A stretch of DNA of 64,000 nucleotides from LMUY01 sp964247705 (GTDB lineage Bacteria; Pseudomonadota; Alphaproteobacteria; Acetobacterales; Acetobacteraceae). The notes below the pieces were generated by a model, which worked only from the letters and a program-made list of their open reading frames with translations, made no database searches and had not been told where the DNA came from. The position numbers and the translations under genes were made by a program. Of the stretch, positions 33,762 through 42,071 are shown piece after piece. Within the stretch, counting starts at the first letter, position 1, and every line of letters begins with the position of its first letter. Where the stretch lies: assembly GCA_964247705.1 (NCBI GenBank), contig CAXTVQ010000017.1, positions 7,745-71,744 on the forward strand, read 5' to 3'.

Positions 33762-35494
33762 CCGACCAGGCCTTCACCGTCGAGCAGCAGGAATACCTCA
33801 AGGGCTTCATGGCCGGCGTGGATGCCAAGCGCGGCTCCCCGCTCGGTGGCGTGCCGGCGCCCGCAACCGACCCGGCGGACCTGCAGCGCGCGGCGCAGGA
33901 CCGCACGGTGGCCGAAGGCGGCAAGCTGGTTCCGGAGGAGGAGGCCAAGCGCAAGAAGCACCCGCTCGACCGGTTCGGCGAGATCAGCGCACTGGCGGCC
34001 GAACAGAAATTCCCGAAGGGGACGGACGTCTTCCTGACGAAGTTCCACGGCCTGTTCTACGTCGCGCCGGCGCAGAACAGCTTCATGTGCCGGCTGCGCA
34101 TGCCGGGCGGCATCCTGAACTCACTCCAGTTCAGGGGCGTCGCCGCGATCGCCGAGGAGCTGGGCGGCGGGTTCGCCGACGTCACCACCCGCGCCAACCT
34201 CCAAGTCCGCGAGATCGCCGCCGCGAACGCGCCCGAGGTGCTGACCCGCCTGGCCGACCTCGGCCTGACCTCCCGCGGGTCCGGCGCCGACAACGTGCGC
34301 AACGTCACCGGCAGCCCAACGGCGGGGATCGACGCGCAAGAGCTGATCGATACGCGCCCCGACGCGCGCCGCATCCACCACCATATCCTGAACCACCGCG
34401 AGCTGTACGGCCTGCCGCGCAAATTCAACATCGCGTTCGACGGCAGCGGTACGATCCCGGTGCTGGAGGACACCAACGACGTGGCGTTCACTGCCGTGCC
34501 GGTGGCCGCCGGTTTCGGTGTAGAACCGGGGGTGTACTACCGCCTCGCGCTGGGCGGCATCACGGGCCACAAGGATTTCGCCCGCCAGACCGGCGTGATC
34601 GTGGCCCCGGCGGACACCACGCCGGTGTGCGACGCGATCCTGCGCGTGTTCATCGCCAGCGGCGACCGCACTAACCGAAACAAGGCGCGGCTGAAATACG
34701 TGCTCGACGCCTGGGGGTTCGACCGTTTCCTCGGAGCGGTGGAGGCGGAACTCGGCCGTCCCCTCACCCGCGTGCCGGTGGAAGCCACCCTAGCCACGCC
34801 GCCGCAATCCCGCTCGGCCCATGTCGGCGTGCACGCGCAGAAGCAGCCGGGCCTGTCGTATGTCGGCGTGGTGCTGCCGGTCGGCCGGATCACGGCGGAG
34901 CGGATGCGCGGGTTGGCGGACATCGCGGACCGTTTCGGCTCAGGCACGATCCGGCTGACGGTGTGGCAGAACCTGCTGATCTCCGACGTTCCCGACGCTC
35001 TTGTTCCGGAGGCGCTGGCCGCCATCGAGGCGCTTGGGCTCACTCACGCAGCCAGTCCCCTGCGCGCGGGCCTGGTCGCGTGCACGGGGAATGCCGGATG
35101 CAAGTTTTCCGCGTCCAACACCAAGGGACATGCGGCGGGGCTGGTGGAGTGGCTGGAGCCGCGGATCACGGTGGATATGCCGGTGAACATTCACCTCACC
35201 GGCTGCCACCACTCCTGTGCGCAGCATTACATCGCCGATATCGGCCTGCTCGGCGCCAAGGTGGAGCGGGGCGAGGACATGGTGGAGGGCTACGACCTGC
35301 ATGTCGGCGGCGGCGCCGGCGCGAACCAGGCGATCGGCCGCCTGATCCGCCCGGCCGTGGCCGCGGACGAATTGCCGCCGATGGTGCTCTCGTTACTGCA
35401 CGCATGGATGGATAGCCGCGCGCCGGGTCAGGGCTTCCAGGACTGGTCGGCGTCCCAACCGGACGAGACCCTGGCCGAGCTCGTGGCGTCGTGA
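33758..35494 (+). CDS. NirA-family sirohaem nitrite reductase
   Basis: The 578-residue enzyme reduces nitrite to ammonium with six electrons at a coupled sirohaem-[4Fe-4S] centre. Cluster ligands are C442 and C448 (CTGNAGC) and C483 and C487 (GCHHSC). The N-terminus (FTVEQQEYLKGFMAGVDAKRG) is typical of NirA proteins, and the ferredoxin-like half-domains follow (FMCRLRMPGGILNSLQFRGVA; HHHILNHRELYGLPRKFNIAF). Sulfite reductase is an alternative from the fold alone. The nitrate reductase in the same operon favours nitrite. Both ends overlap the neighbouring genes by 4 bp. Confidence 0.9.
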   Translation: MTDQAFTVEQQEYLKGFMAGVDAKRGSPLGGVPAPATDPADLQRAAQDRTVAEGGKLVPEEEAKRKKHPLDRFGEISALAAEQKFPKGTDVFLTKFHGLFYVAPAQNSFMCRLRMPGGILNSLQFRGVAAIAEELGGGFADVTTRANLQVREIAAANAPEVLTRLADLGLTSRGSGADNVRNVTGSPTAGIDAQELIDTRPDARRIHHHILNHRELYGLPRKFNIAFDGSGTIPVLEDTNDVAFTAVPVAAGFGVEPGVYYRLALGGITGHKDFARQTGVIVAPADTTPVCDAILRVFIASGDRTNRNKARLKYVLDAWGFDRFLGAVEAELGRPLTRVPVEATLATPPQSRSAHVGVHAQKQPGLSYVGVVLPVGRITAERMRGLADIADRFGSGTIRLTVWQNLLISDVPDALVPEALAAIEALGLTHAASPLRAGLVACTGNAGCKFSASNTKGHAAGLVEWLEPRITVDMPVNIHLTGCHHSCAQHYIADIGLLGAKVERGEDMVEGYDLHVGGGAGANQAIGRLIRPAVAADELPPMVLSLLHAWMDSRAPGQGFQDWSASQPDETLAELVAS

Positions 35495-37041
35495 ACGCGC
35501 TTTCCCCCCAGGCAGGCGGCCCGCTGATCCCGGAGAGCGCGCCGTTCTCCCCCGCCCAGCGCGCCTGGCTGAACGGGTTCCTCGCTGGGCTGTACGGAGC
35601 GGGCGAGACCGGCAACATGTCCGTGGCCAGCCCGGTCGGCCCCGTGGAGGAGGATTTCCCCTGGCACGACCCGGCGCTCGAGCTGGACGAACGCCTCGCC
35701 CTGGCCGACGGCCGTCCGTTCGAGCGCAAGCTGATGGCCGCCATGGCGCAACTCGATTGCGGCCAGTGCGGCTATTTGTGCCAGACCTATGCCGAGGCGC
35801 TGGCCAGCGGGCGGGAGACGTCCCCCTCGCTTTGCGTCCCAGGCGCCAAGCCGACGTCCAAGACGGTGAAGGCGCTGTTGGCGGACCGCCCGGCCGACGC
35901 CGTCGTGGGCCCTGCCGAAGCGCCCAAGCCTGCGCCGCACGGCATGCCGGTACGCGTGCTGGCGGCCGAACGGCTGACCGGAGCCGGGTCAGCCAAGGAT
36001 GTGCGGCACGTCCGCATCGACCTATCCCCCTCCGGCCTGGTCTACGAACCGGGCGACTCCATCGGCATCCACGCCCCGAATGACCCGGCGCTGGTGGATC
36101 TGTGCCTCCAGGCGCTGGGTGCCGCCGGTGACGAACTGGTGCCCTGCCCGGACGGCACGATGCGCACCGTGCGCGAGGCATTCGCCTGGCAAGTGGACAT
36201 CGCCCGCCCGCTCGACCGCACGATGCTGCTGCTGGCCGACGCCGCCATTCCGGTAGAGGCCGCCGCCCTCCGCCGCCTGGCCGACGGCGAGGACGGCGCG
36301 CAACCCGAGGACGCCGACCTGCTGGACCTGCTGGAGGCGTTCCCCTCCGCCCGGCCGCGTCTGTTCGACCTGATTAAATCCATGCCGGCATTGAAACCGC
36401 GGCTGTATTCGATCGCGTCCTCGCTGCGGGCCGAACCCGGCGAGGTGCATCTCTGCGTTGGCGTGGTGCGGACGGAGCGGCGCGGCCGGGTGCGGCACGG
36501 TATCGCCAGCGCGTTCCTCGCCCACCGCGCGGCGGTGCACGGGCAGATCCTGGCAAGCATCCAGCCCAGCCATTTCCGCCTGCCTGCGGACCCTGCCACC
36601 CCCGTCATCATGGTCGGGCCCGGCACCGGCGTCGCCCCGTTCCGTGCCTTCCTGCAGGAACGCGCGGCGGCCGGGGTGCGCGGGCATGCCTGGCTGTTCT
36701 TCGGCGACCAGCACGAAGCGACGGACTTCCTGTTCGACAACGAGCTGAAAGCCTGGCTGGCCGACGGCACGCTGGCCCGGCTGGACACGGCTTGGTCGCG
36801 TGATCAGGCGGCGAAGATCTACGTGCAGGACCGGATGCGCGAGCACGCTGCCGATCTCTGGCGCTGGCTGCAAGACGGTGCGCATTTCTATGTTTGCGGA
36901 GACGCGATGCGGATGGCCAAGGACGTGGACGCGGCGCTGCGTGAGATCGCGGCGGCGCAGGGCGGGATGAGCGAGGCGGCCGCCAAGGACTGGACCGCGT
37001 CGCTTGCCCGGCAAGGGCGCTACCTGCGGGACGTGTATTGA
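35491..37041 (+). CDS. Fe-S/FAD reductase, CysJ-like, lacking a flavodoxin domain
   Basis: The 516-residue protein begins at a GTG that overlaps the nitrite reductase stop. After SPAQRAWLNGFLAGLY there is an Fe-S-type cysteine cluster (LDCGQCGYLCQTYAEAL, with a further Cys in SLCVPGAKP) at about residues 89-119. The C-terminal two-thirds is a CysJ-type reductase: RLYSIASSL for FAD, GPGTGVAPFRAFLQER for NADPH, and the closing RYLRDVY. No FMN-flavodoxin domain is present; the Fe-S domain seems to take its place. It probably carries electrons from NADPH to the nitrite or nitrate reductase. Confidence 0.88.
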   Translation: MNALSPQAGGPLIPESAPFSPAQRAWLNGFLAGLYGAGETGNMSVASPVGPVEEDFPWHDPALELDERLALADGRPFERKLMAAMAQLDCGQCGYLCQTYAEALASGRETSPSLCVPGAKPTSKTVKALLADRPADAVVGPAEAPKPAPHGMPVRVLAAERLTGAGSAKDVRHVRIDLSPSGLVYEPGDSIGIHAPNDPALVDLCLQALGAAGDELVPCPDGTMRTVREAFAWQVDIARPLDRTMLLLADAAIPVEAAALRRLADGEDGAQPEDADLLDLLEAFPSARPRLFDLIKSMPALKPRLYSIASSLRAEPGEVHLCVGVVRTERRGRVRHGIASAFLAHRAAVHGQILASIQPSHFRLPADPATPVIMVGPGTGVAPFRAFLQERAAAGVRGHAWLFFGDQHEATDFLFDNELKAWLADGTLARLDTAWSRDQAAKIYVQDRMREHAADLWRWLQDGAHFYVCGDAMRMAKDVDAALREIAAAQGGMSEAAAKDWTASLARQGRYLRDVY

Positions 37042-37062
37042 TGAACCCCTCGCGCACAAACA

Positions 37063-37196
37063 GTCCCTCTCGGCTTGAGGGAGGGACAAGGGGAGAGGTG
37101 CCAGCGGCACGCGCCTTGGAGCGTCGGGCAAGCACCGTCGGAACCACCGTGCGTGCGCCAGCCCCCCCTCCGGCCCCCTCCCTCAAGGGGAGGGGA
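37063..37196. repeat. Palindromic C/G-rich repeat inside the nitrate assimilation operon
   Basis: Two hairpins stand about 100 bp apart: CCCTCTCGGCTTGAGGGAGGG near 37064-37085 and CCCCTCCCTCAAGGGGAGGGG near 37175-37195. They fill the 160-bp gap between the flavoprotein and nitrate reductase genes, which otherwise follow one another tightly. The last arm (AAGGGGAGGGG) ends 6 nt before the nitrate reductase ATG. Confidence 0.7.
37186..37195 (+). promoter_or_regulatory. Ribosome-binding site of the nitrate reductase gene, inside a repeat arm
   Basis: The purine-rich AGGGGAGGGG immediately upstream of ATG 37202 is the only Shine-Dalgarno-like sequence available. It is also the 3' arm of the palindromic repeat, so a hairpin could mask it. 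Confidence 0.5.
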
Positions 37197-37201
37197 CGCA
37201 G

Positions 37202-39841
37202 ATGAGCGTGGCGGCTACCCGGACCACTTGCCCTTACTGCGGCGTCGGCTGCGGCGTGCTCGCGACCCCCACCAGCATCGAGACTGCGGACATTGCCGGC
37301 GACCCGGCGCACCCCGCCAATTTCGGCCGCCTCTGCGTCAAGGGCACCGCCCTCGGCGAGACGCTCTCCCTGAAAGGCCGCCTGCTCTACCCCGAGATGG
37401 ACGGCCGGCGCACCACCTGGGATGCCGCACTCGACCGCATTGCCGACACCTTCCGCGCCACCATGGCCAAACACGGCCCGGACAGCGTGGCGCTATACGT
37501 TTCCGGCCAGTTGCTGACCGAGGATTACTACGCGGCCAACAAGTTCACCAAGGGCTTCCTCGGCACCGGCAACATCGACAGCAACTCGCGCCTGTGCATG
37601 TCGTCGGCCGTCGCCGGACACCGCCGGGCATTCGGGGAGGACATCGTCCCCGGCATCTACGAGGACCTGGAACTCGCGGATCTGCTGGTCCTGGTCGGCA
37701 GCAACACCGCCTGGTGCCACCCGGTGCTGTTCCAGCGCATCGCCGCCGCCCGGGCTGCCCGGCCGGACATGCGCGTGGTGGTGATCGACCCGCGCCGCAC
37801 CGCCACCTGCGAGGGGGCGGACATGCACCTGGCCATCGCGCCGGGGACGGACGTGGCGCTGTTCGCCGGGCTGCTGCGCTACCTGCACCGCAGCGGACGC
37901 ACGGACCGCGCCTACGCCGCTTATCTGGACGACATCGAGGATGCCGTGGCCGCCGGCGGCACCGTCGCCAGCGTGGCCGCGATCTGCGGCCTCCGCGAAA
38001 ACGAGATCACCAAGTTCTACGAGCTGTTCGCGCGCACGACCAAGACGGTCACGCTGTTCAGCCAGGGGGTGAACCAGTCCTCCTCCGGCGTGGACAAGGT
38101 GAACGCGATCCTCAACGTCCATCTGCTGACCGGGCGCATCGGCAAGCACGGCGCCGGCCCGTTCAGCCTCACCGGCCAACCCAACGCCATGGGCGGGCGC
38201 GAAGTGGGTGCGCTGTCGAACTTGCTGGCGGCGCACCTGGAGTTCGGCAGGCCGGACCACCTGGCCCTGCTGCGCGAGTTCTGGGGCGCGCCGAACCTGG
38301 CCAAAGGCCCCGGGCTGAAGGCGGTCTCGCTGTTCGAGGCAGTGGCGGCGGGCCAGATCAAGGCATTGTGGGTGATCGGCACCAACCCGGCCGTCTCCAT
38401 GCCGAATGGCGGCGCGGTGCGCGACGCGATGGCGCGGTGCGAGTTCCTGGCCGTTTCGGAAGTCGCAAGCCTGAACGACAGCATCGCCTACGGGCATGTG
38501 CGGTTGCCGGCACAGGGTTGGGGCGAGAAGGACGGCACCGTCACCAATAGCGAGCGTGTGATCAGCCGGCAGCGTCCGTTCCTGGACCCGCCGGGGGAAG
38601 CGAAGCCGGATTGGTGGGCGATCGCGCAGGTGGCAGCCCGGCTCGGCCACGGCGCCGCCTTCGCCTGGCGCAACGCCGCCGACATCTTTCGCGAGCACGC
38701 GGCGCTGAGTGGAACCGGCAATGACGGCACACGGCTGTTCGACATCAGCGCCCTGACACGGCTGACCGACGCCGACTATGCCGCAATGGCCCCCACGCGC
38801 TGGCCGCGCCCCGCGAAATCCATTCCGCTATCGCGTCTGTTCGCCCGCGGCGGCTTTCCCACACCCACCGGACGCGCCCGCATGGTGCCGACGCCGCCGC
38901 GCCCGCCGATGAACCTGCCCTCGGCCGAGTACCCCGCCGTGCTGATCACGGGGCGGTTGCGCGACCAGTGGCACACCATGACGCGCACGGGCAAAACCCC
39001 TCGCCTGTTCCGCCACACGCCCGAGCCGGAGCTGTCGATCCACCCGGACGATTACCCGGGGATCGAGAACGGCGACCTGGCCGTGGTGGAGAGTGTCTGG
39101 GGCCAGGGCACCTTGCGCGCCCGCCATGACCGCGGCCTGCGCCGCGGCACAGTGTTCGCCCCGATGCATTGGACGGCCGAGTTCTGCCCCGCCGGCCGGG
39201 TGAACAGCGCCGTCAACCCGGCCTTCGACCCGGTGAGCGGACAGCCCGAGTTCAAGCACACCCCCGTCCGCGTGCACCGCGCGGCGATGGCTTGGCACGG
39301 CTTCGCCCTGTCCCGTCATCCGCTCGGCCCGCAAGCAGCGGAATGGTGCGCGGTGATCCCGCTGGACGGCGCGGTTTGGCGGCATGAGTTGGCCGGCCGC
39401 GGCGAGGCCGAAGCGGCGCATAGGGCCACGGTGACCGCGTTGGGCGGACCGGAGGGATGGCTCACCCTGAGCGACCCGGCGGCCGGCGTGTTCCGCTCCG
39501 CCCGTATCGTGGACGGGCGGCTCGACTCATGTATCTTCACCGGCCCTGGTCACGCCTTGCCAGCCCGTGACTGGCTGATGGAGTTGTTCGCGCACGAGCA
39601 GATCGACACCGCCGAACGCCGCGCGTTGCTGGCGGGGCGGCGCGCGGACGGCAAAGCGCCGGAGCCGGCAATCTGCGTGTGCATGGGCGTCGGCGCGGGC
39701 GCGATCCGGGCCGCGATCCTGGCCGGATGCAATAGCGTGGCAGCGGTCGGCGAAGCGACGACGGCCGGCACCAACTGTGGCTCGTGCCGCCCTGAGATTG
39801 GAGCCATCTTGTCGAGCATGCGGGTGTCCGAACCAGTCTGA
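37202..39841 (+). CDS. nasA: Assimilatory nitrate reductase catalytic subunit with C-terminal BFD [2Fe-2S] domain
   Basis: The 879-residue molybdopterin enzyme reduces nitrate to nitrite in the cytoplasm. An N-terminal [4Fe-4S] cluster is held by C10, C13, C17 and C45 (TTCPYCGVGC, then FGRLCVKG). The bis-MGD domains follow, with LCMSSAVAGH placing the Mo-ligand Cys and GQPNAMGGREVG near the cofactor. The C-terminus carries a BFD-like [2Fe-2S] domain (C825, C827, C859, C862). This is the usual NasA/NarB plus bacterioferritin-associated-ferredoxin-like arrangement. It is the last gene of the operon; no transporter or molybdenum gene is attached. Confidence 0.95.
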   Translation: MSVAATRTTCPYCGVGCGVLATPTSIETADIAGDPAHPANFGRLCVKGTALGETLSLKGRLLYPEMDGRRTTWDAALDRIADTFRATMAKHGPDSVALYVSGQLLTEDYYAANKFTKGFLGTGNIDSNSRLCMSSAVAGHRRAFGEDIVPGIYEDLELADLLVLVGSNTAWCHPVLFQRIAAARAARPDMRVVVIDPRRTATCEGADMHLAIAPGTDVALFAGLLRYLHRSGRTDRAYAAYLDDIEDAVAAGGTVASVAAICGLRENEITKFYELFARTTKTVTLFSQGVNQSSSGVDKVNAILNVHLLTGRIGKHGAGPFSLTGQPNAMGGREVGALSNLLAAHLEFGRPDHLALLREFWGAPNLAKGPGLKAVSLFEAVAAGQIKALWVIGTNPAVSMPNGGAVRDAMARCEFLAVSEVASLNDSIAYGHVRLPAQGWGEKDGTVTNSERVISRQRPFLDPPGEAKPDWWAIAQVAARLGHGAAFAWRNAADIFREHAALSGTGNDGTRLFDISALTRLTDADYAAMAPTRWPRPAKSIPLSRLFARGGFPTPTGRARMVPTPPRPPMNLPSAEYPAVLITGRLRDQWHTMTRTGKTPRLFRHTPEPELSIHPDDYPGIENGDLAVVESVWGQGTLRARHDRGLRRGTVFAPMHWTAEFCPAGRVNSAVNPAFDPVSGQPEFKHTPVRVHRAAMAWHGFALSRHPLGPQAAEWCAVIPLDGAVWRHELAGRGEAEAAHRATVTALGGPEGWLTLSDPAAGVFRSARIVDGRLDSCIFTGPGHALPARDWLMELFAHEQIDTAERRALLAGRRADGKAPEPAICVCMGVGAGAIRAAILAGCNSVAAVGEATTAGTNCGSCRPEIGAILSSMRVSEPV

Positions 39842-39856
39842 GTGGTTTCGGCCCGT

Positions 39857-40684
39857 TCAGGGACTGAGCGGCGCCATCCAGGGTGGAACCGTGGCGGTGA
39901 GAGACGCGCCGCCACATTCCAGCGTGGCATTGATCGCGTCGGCGCGCAGCAAGGCCAGGCCGATGTTGCCGTGGGTGGACCGGAGCGTTCCGACTTCCAC
40001 GCCCTCCCGGGTTATTGGCGTGCCGGGTGGAGGTAGGTCGTCCTCCGCCTGGATGGGAACGAGCCGGCGCTTGATAAGGCCGCGGTACTTCGTGCGGGCA
40101 GTGAGTTCCTGGCCCATGTAGCAACCCTTGGTCCAGGAGACGCCGGACAGCTCGTCGAACCCGGCCTCCAGCAGCACGCTCTTCTCGGCCTCCATGTCCC
40201 GGCTGCCATCGGGCAGGCCAAGGGCAAGGCGGTGGGCGTCGTAGTCTGCAGCCGTAGCGTTCACCGGCAAATCGGCTGCCAGCAAGCGCCACCCAGCCCC
40301 CGCCAACCGCGGATCCGGTGCTAGGACGACGCCCTCTCCCGCCTGCGGGAGAGGGCCGGGGTGAGGGCCGCTCGGCCAAGCGGCAAAAACGTCACGCGAA
40401 TCGGCCTCCACGGCCACCTTCGCCCGCAACCGAAACCGGGTCAGCCGCCGCGCGAGGTCATCCCGCTGGGCCGCCTCCACGTCCAGCAACAGCCGGTCTG
40501 CGTCCGCGTAGACGAAGAAGTCGGCCAGCCATTTACCCTGCGGCGTCAGCAGCGCGGCCCAAACCGCGCGGCCCGGGGTGGCGAGTGCAACGTCGTTGGA
40601 GACCAGGCCTTGCAGGAACGACACCCGGTCCTCTCCCGAAACGGAGAGCACGGCGCGGCCAGGGAGCGGAGCGATGGAAATCAT
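39857..40684 (-). CDS. ygfZ: YgfZ/GcvT-like folate-binding protein, with an in-frame repeat insertion
   Basis: The 275-residue protein helps maintain Fe-S enzymes using tetrahydrofolate. The signature KGCYMGQE is present (SWTKGCYMGQELTARTKYRG), and the N-terminus matches the GcvT fold (LSVSGEDRVSFLQGLVSNDV). Around residues 109-125 lies SGPHPGPLPQAGEG, which is the translation of a palindromic repeat and not family sequence. The frame is intact. I use ATG 40684 as start; an in-frame GTG/ATG 21 nt upstream is possible. It is convergent with nasA (15-bp gap). Confidence 0.9.
   Translation of the reverse strand: MISIAPLPGRAVLSVSGEDRVSFLQGLVSNDVALATPGRAVWAALLTPQGKWLADFFVYADADRLLLDVEAAQRDDLARRLTRFRLRAKVAVEADSRDVFAAWPSGPHPGPLPQAGEGVVLAPDPRLAGAGWRLLAADLPVNATAADYDAHRLALGLPDGSRDMEAEKSVLLEAGFDELSGVSWTKGCYMGQELTARTKYRGLIKRRLVPIQAEDDLPPPGTPITREGVEVGTLRSTHGNIGLALLRADAINATLECGGASLTATVPPWMAPLSP
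40331..40375. repeat. Palindromic C/G-rich repeat inserted in frame in ygfZ
   Basis: GCCCTCTCCC (40331-40340) and GGGAGAGGGC (40347-40356) form a perfect 10-bp stem around a 6-nt loop. It is followed by GGGTGAGGGCC. The minus-strand translation gives the PHPGPLPQAGEG peptide, which is familiar as a translated repeat in many proteobacterial proteins. Confidence 0.8.
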
Positions 40685-40723
40685 GTGCCGCAGATGGGCC
40701 AGCACGCCGGCCGGAGCAAGCGT

Positions 40724-41074
40724 CTAGCCATCCACCTCCGGCAGCACGGTCCCGTCCAATGGCAGGACCGAACCCATCCAGGCGGCGTGCTTCAGATGGT
40801 CGTCGCGCGGCCGCCCCGTTTCGGGATGGACCAGCACAATCAGACCGTCCCGGTGCAGCATCAGCCAGGGTACGATCTGCGCGAACACCTCCGCCGCGAA
40901 CGCCACCTGGAACATCGGTTCCGGGTGCGGGCCGACCGGTTCATCCCGCCAGCGGCCCATGCGCACCACGAACCCGGCCTCGATGGCAGACCGCACCCGC
41001 TCCGCCGCCACCCTTTCCTCCGGCGTGCGGTAGTAGATGTGGGCGTGGAACTCGCCCCCCGTGTTTTCGGTCAC
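40724..41074 (-). CDS. DOPA 4,5-dioxygenase family protein
   Basis: This 116-residue single-domain protein shows GGEFHAHIYYRT at the N-terminus, VGPHPEPMFQVAF in the middle and VPWLMLHRDGLIVLVHPETG, then DDHLKHAAWMG, the conserved histidine-rich blocks of the family. Members perform extradiol ring cleavage of DOPA or catechols, but many bacterial ones are uncharacterised. The GTG start at 41074 overlaps the stop of the RraA-like gene by 4 bp, so the two are coupled. Together they suggest cleavage and aldol breakdown of an aromatic compound; that is inference. Confidence 0.85.
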   Translation of the reverse strand: MTENTGGEFHAHIYYRTPEERVAAERVRSAIEAGFVVRMGRWRDEPVGPHPEPMFQVAFAAEVFAQIVPWLMLHRDGLIVLVHPETGRPRDDHLKHAAWMGSVLPLDGTVLPEVDG

Positions 41075-41775
41075 CGCGAGGCTTTCCAGGCCTCGAACTC
41101 GGCGCGGGTTTCCTCGCTCGGCGGATACAGCCCGAAGGTGGAGCGCCCGGCCTGCACCTGCGTCAGCACCCAGTCCTCGAACAGGGTCATGCCGACCGTC
41201 TCGGACGCGAGTTCGGCCACGAGGTGCGCCGGAAGCACGACCACGCCCTCCCCGTCGCCCACGATCGTGTCGCCGGGGAACACCGCCACGCCGCCGCAGC
41301 CGATCGGCATCTGCAGATCCACCGCGTGATGCTGGATCAGGCTGGTGGGAGCGGATGGGCGCTGTTGGAACACCGGGAAATCCAGCACCGCCAACTCCGG
41401 CGTGTCGCGGAAGCCGCCGTCGGTCACCACGCCTGCCGCGCCGCGCATCATCATGCGGGTGATCAGGATGCCGCCGGCGGACGCCGCCCGCGCGTCGTTG
41501 CGGGAGTCGATCACCATGACCTGGCCGGCCGGGATCTCCTCGACACCCTTGCGCTGCGGCATGGTGCGGTCGCCCAGGATGGCCAGCGTGTCGAGGTCTT
41601 CGCGGGCGGGGATGAAGCGCAGGGTGTAAGCCTCGCCAACCATGTGCGACGCCGCCGGGTTCACCGGCAGAACGTTCTGCATACACACGTTGCGGAAGCC
41701 GCGCTTCAGCATGGCCGTGGTCAGCGTCGCGGTGCTGACGCCCAAAAGCCGGTCCCGGTCCTCATTGGTCAACAT
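41071..41775 (-). CDS. RraA-like protein (4-hydroxy-4-methyl-2-oxoglutarate/carboxy-oxoadipate aldolase family)
   Basis: The 234-residue protein has the RraA/HMG-aldolase fold. GVSTATLTTAMLKRGFRN starts it, GQVMVIDSRNDARAASAGGI and GAAGVVTDGGFRDTPEL carry the catalytic Arg and Asp region, and GDTIVGDGEGVVVLP is the C-terminal signature. True RraA inhibits RNase E; most alphaproteobacterial relatives are pyruvate-lyase aldolases. The dioxygenase-like neighbour favours the aldolase. ATG 41773-41775 has a strong GAGGAGG site 8 nt upstream. A longer frame upstream (to 41865) is less likely. Confidence 0.85.
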   Translation of the reverse strand: MLTNEDRDRLLGVSTATLTTAMLKRGFRNVCMQNVLPVNPAASHMVGEAYTLRFIPAREDLDTLAILGDRTMPQRKGVEEIPAGQVMVIDSRNDARAASAGGILITRMMMRGAAGVVTDGGFRDTPELAVLDFPVFQQRPSAPTSLIQHHAVDLQMPIGCGGVAVFPGDTIVGDGEGVVVLPAHLVAELASETVGMTLFEDWVLTQVQAGRSTFGLYPPSEETRAEFEAWKASR

Positions 41776-42071
41776 GGCGGCACCCTCCTCGCGACAGTTG
41801 AAGCACTCGGGAGTGGAGGCTTCAACCCGGGGGTTGCCAGCCTCAGCGGTCATCGAACATACCATTCGGTGAAGTTGCGTTACGGTCCTTGGGCCAACTG
41901 CACAGACTAAGGACGGCCAGAGTGCAACAACGGCGAGGCCTGCCCGTTGGTCCCGCTTGAAGCCACCCGGAGAAACGTGACGATGTCGTCCCAGAGCGAG
42001 ACCATGACAGACCTCAAGACGGTCCCGCCGAGCCGCTTTGACACATTCACGGCCCGGGACAAGTAACCGGC
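41776..42071. other. Intergenic region between the RraA-like gene and nhaA
   Basis: These 296 bp separate two divergent transcription units and should hold both promoters. The only structure I can point to is a 27-codon open frame next to nhaA (41983-42066). I find no tRNA, repeat arm or clear -35/-10 pair. Confidence 0.4.
41983..42066 (+). CDS. Possible 27-residue leader peptide upstream of nhaA
   Basis: ATG 41983 opens a 27-codon frame (MSSQSETMTDLKTVPPSRFD, then TFTARDK) with GGAG about 10 nt upstream. Its stop is only 5 nt before the nhaA GTG, and nhaA itself has no visible Shine-Dalgarno site. It could couple translation to nhaA. I do not recognise the peptide, and chance is a fair alternative. 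Confidence 0.3.
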   Translation: MSSQSETMTDLKTVPPSRFDTFTARDK

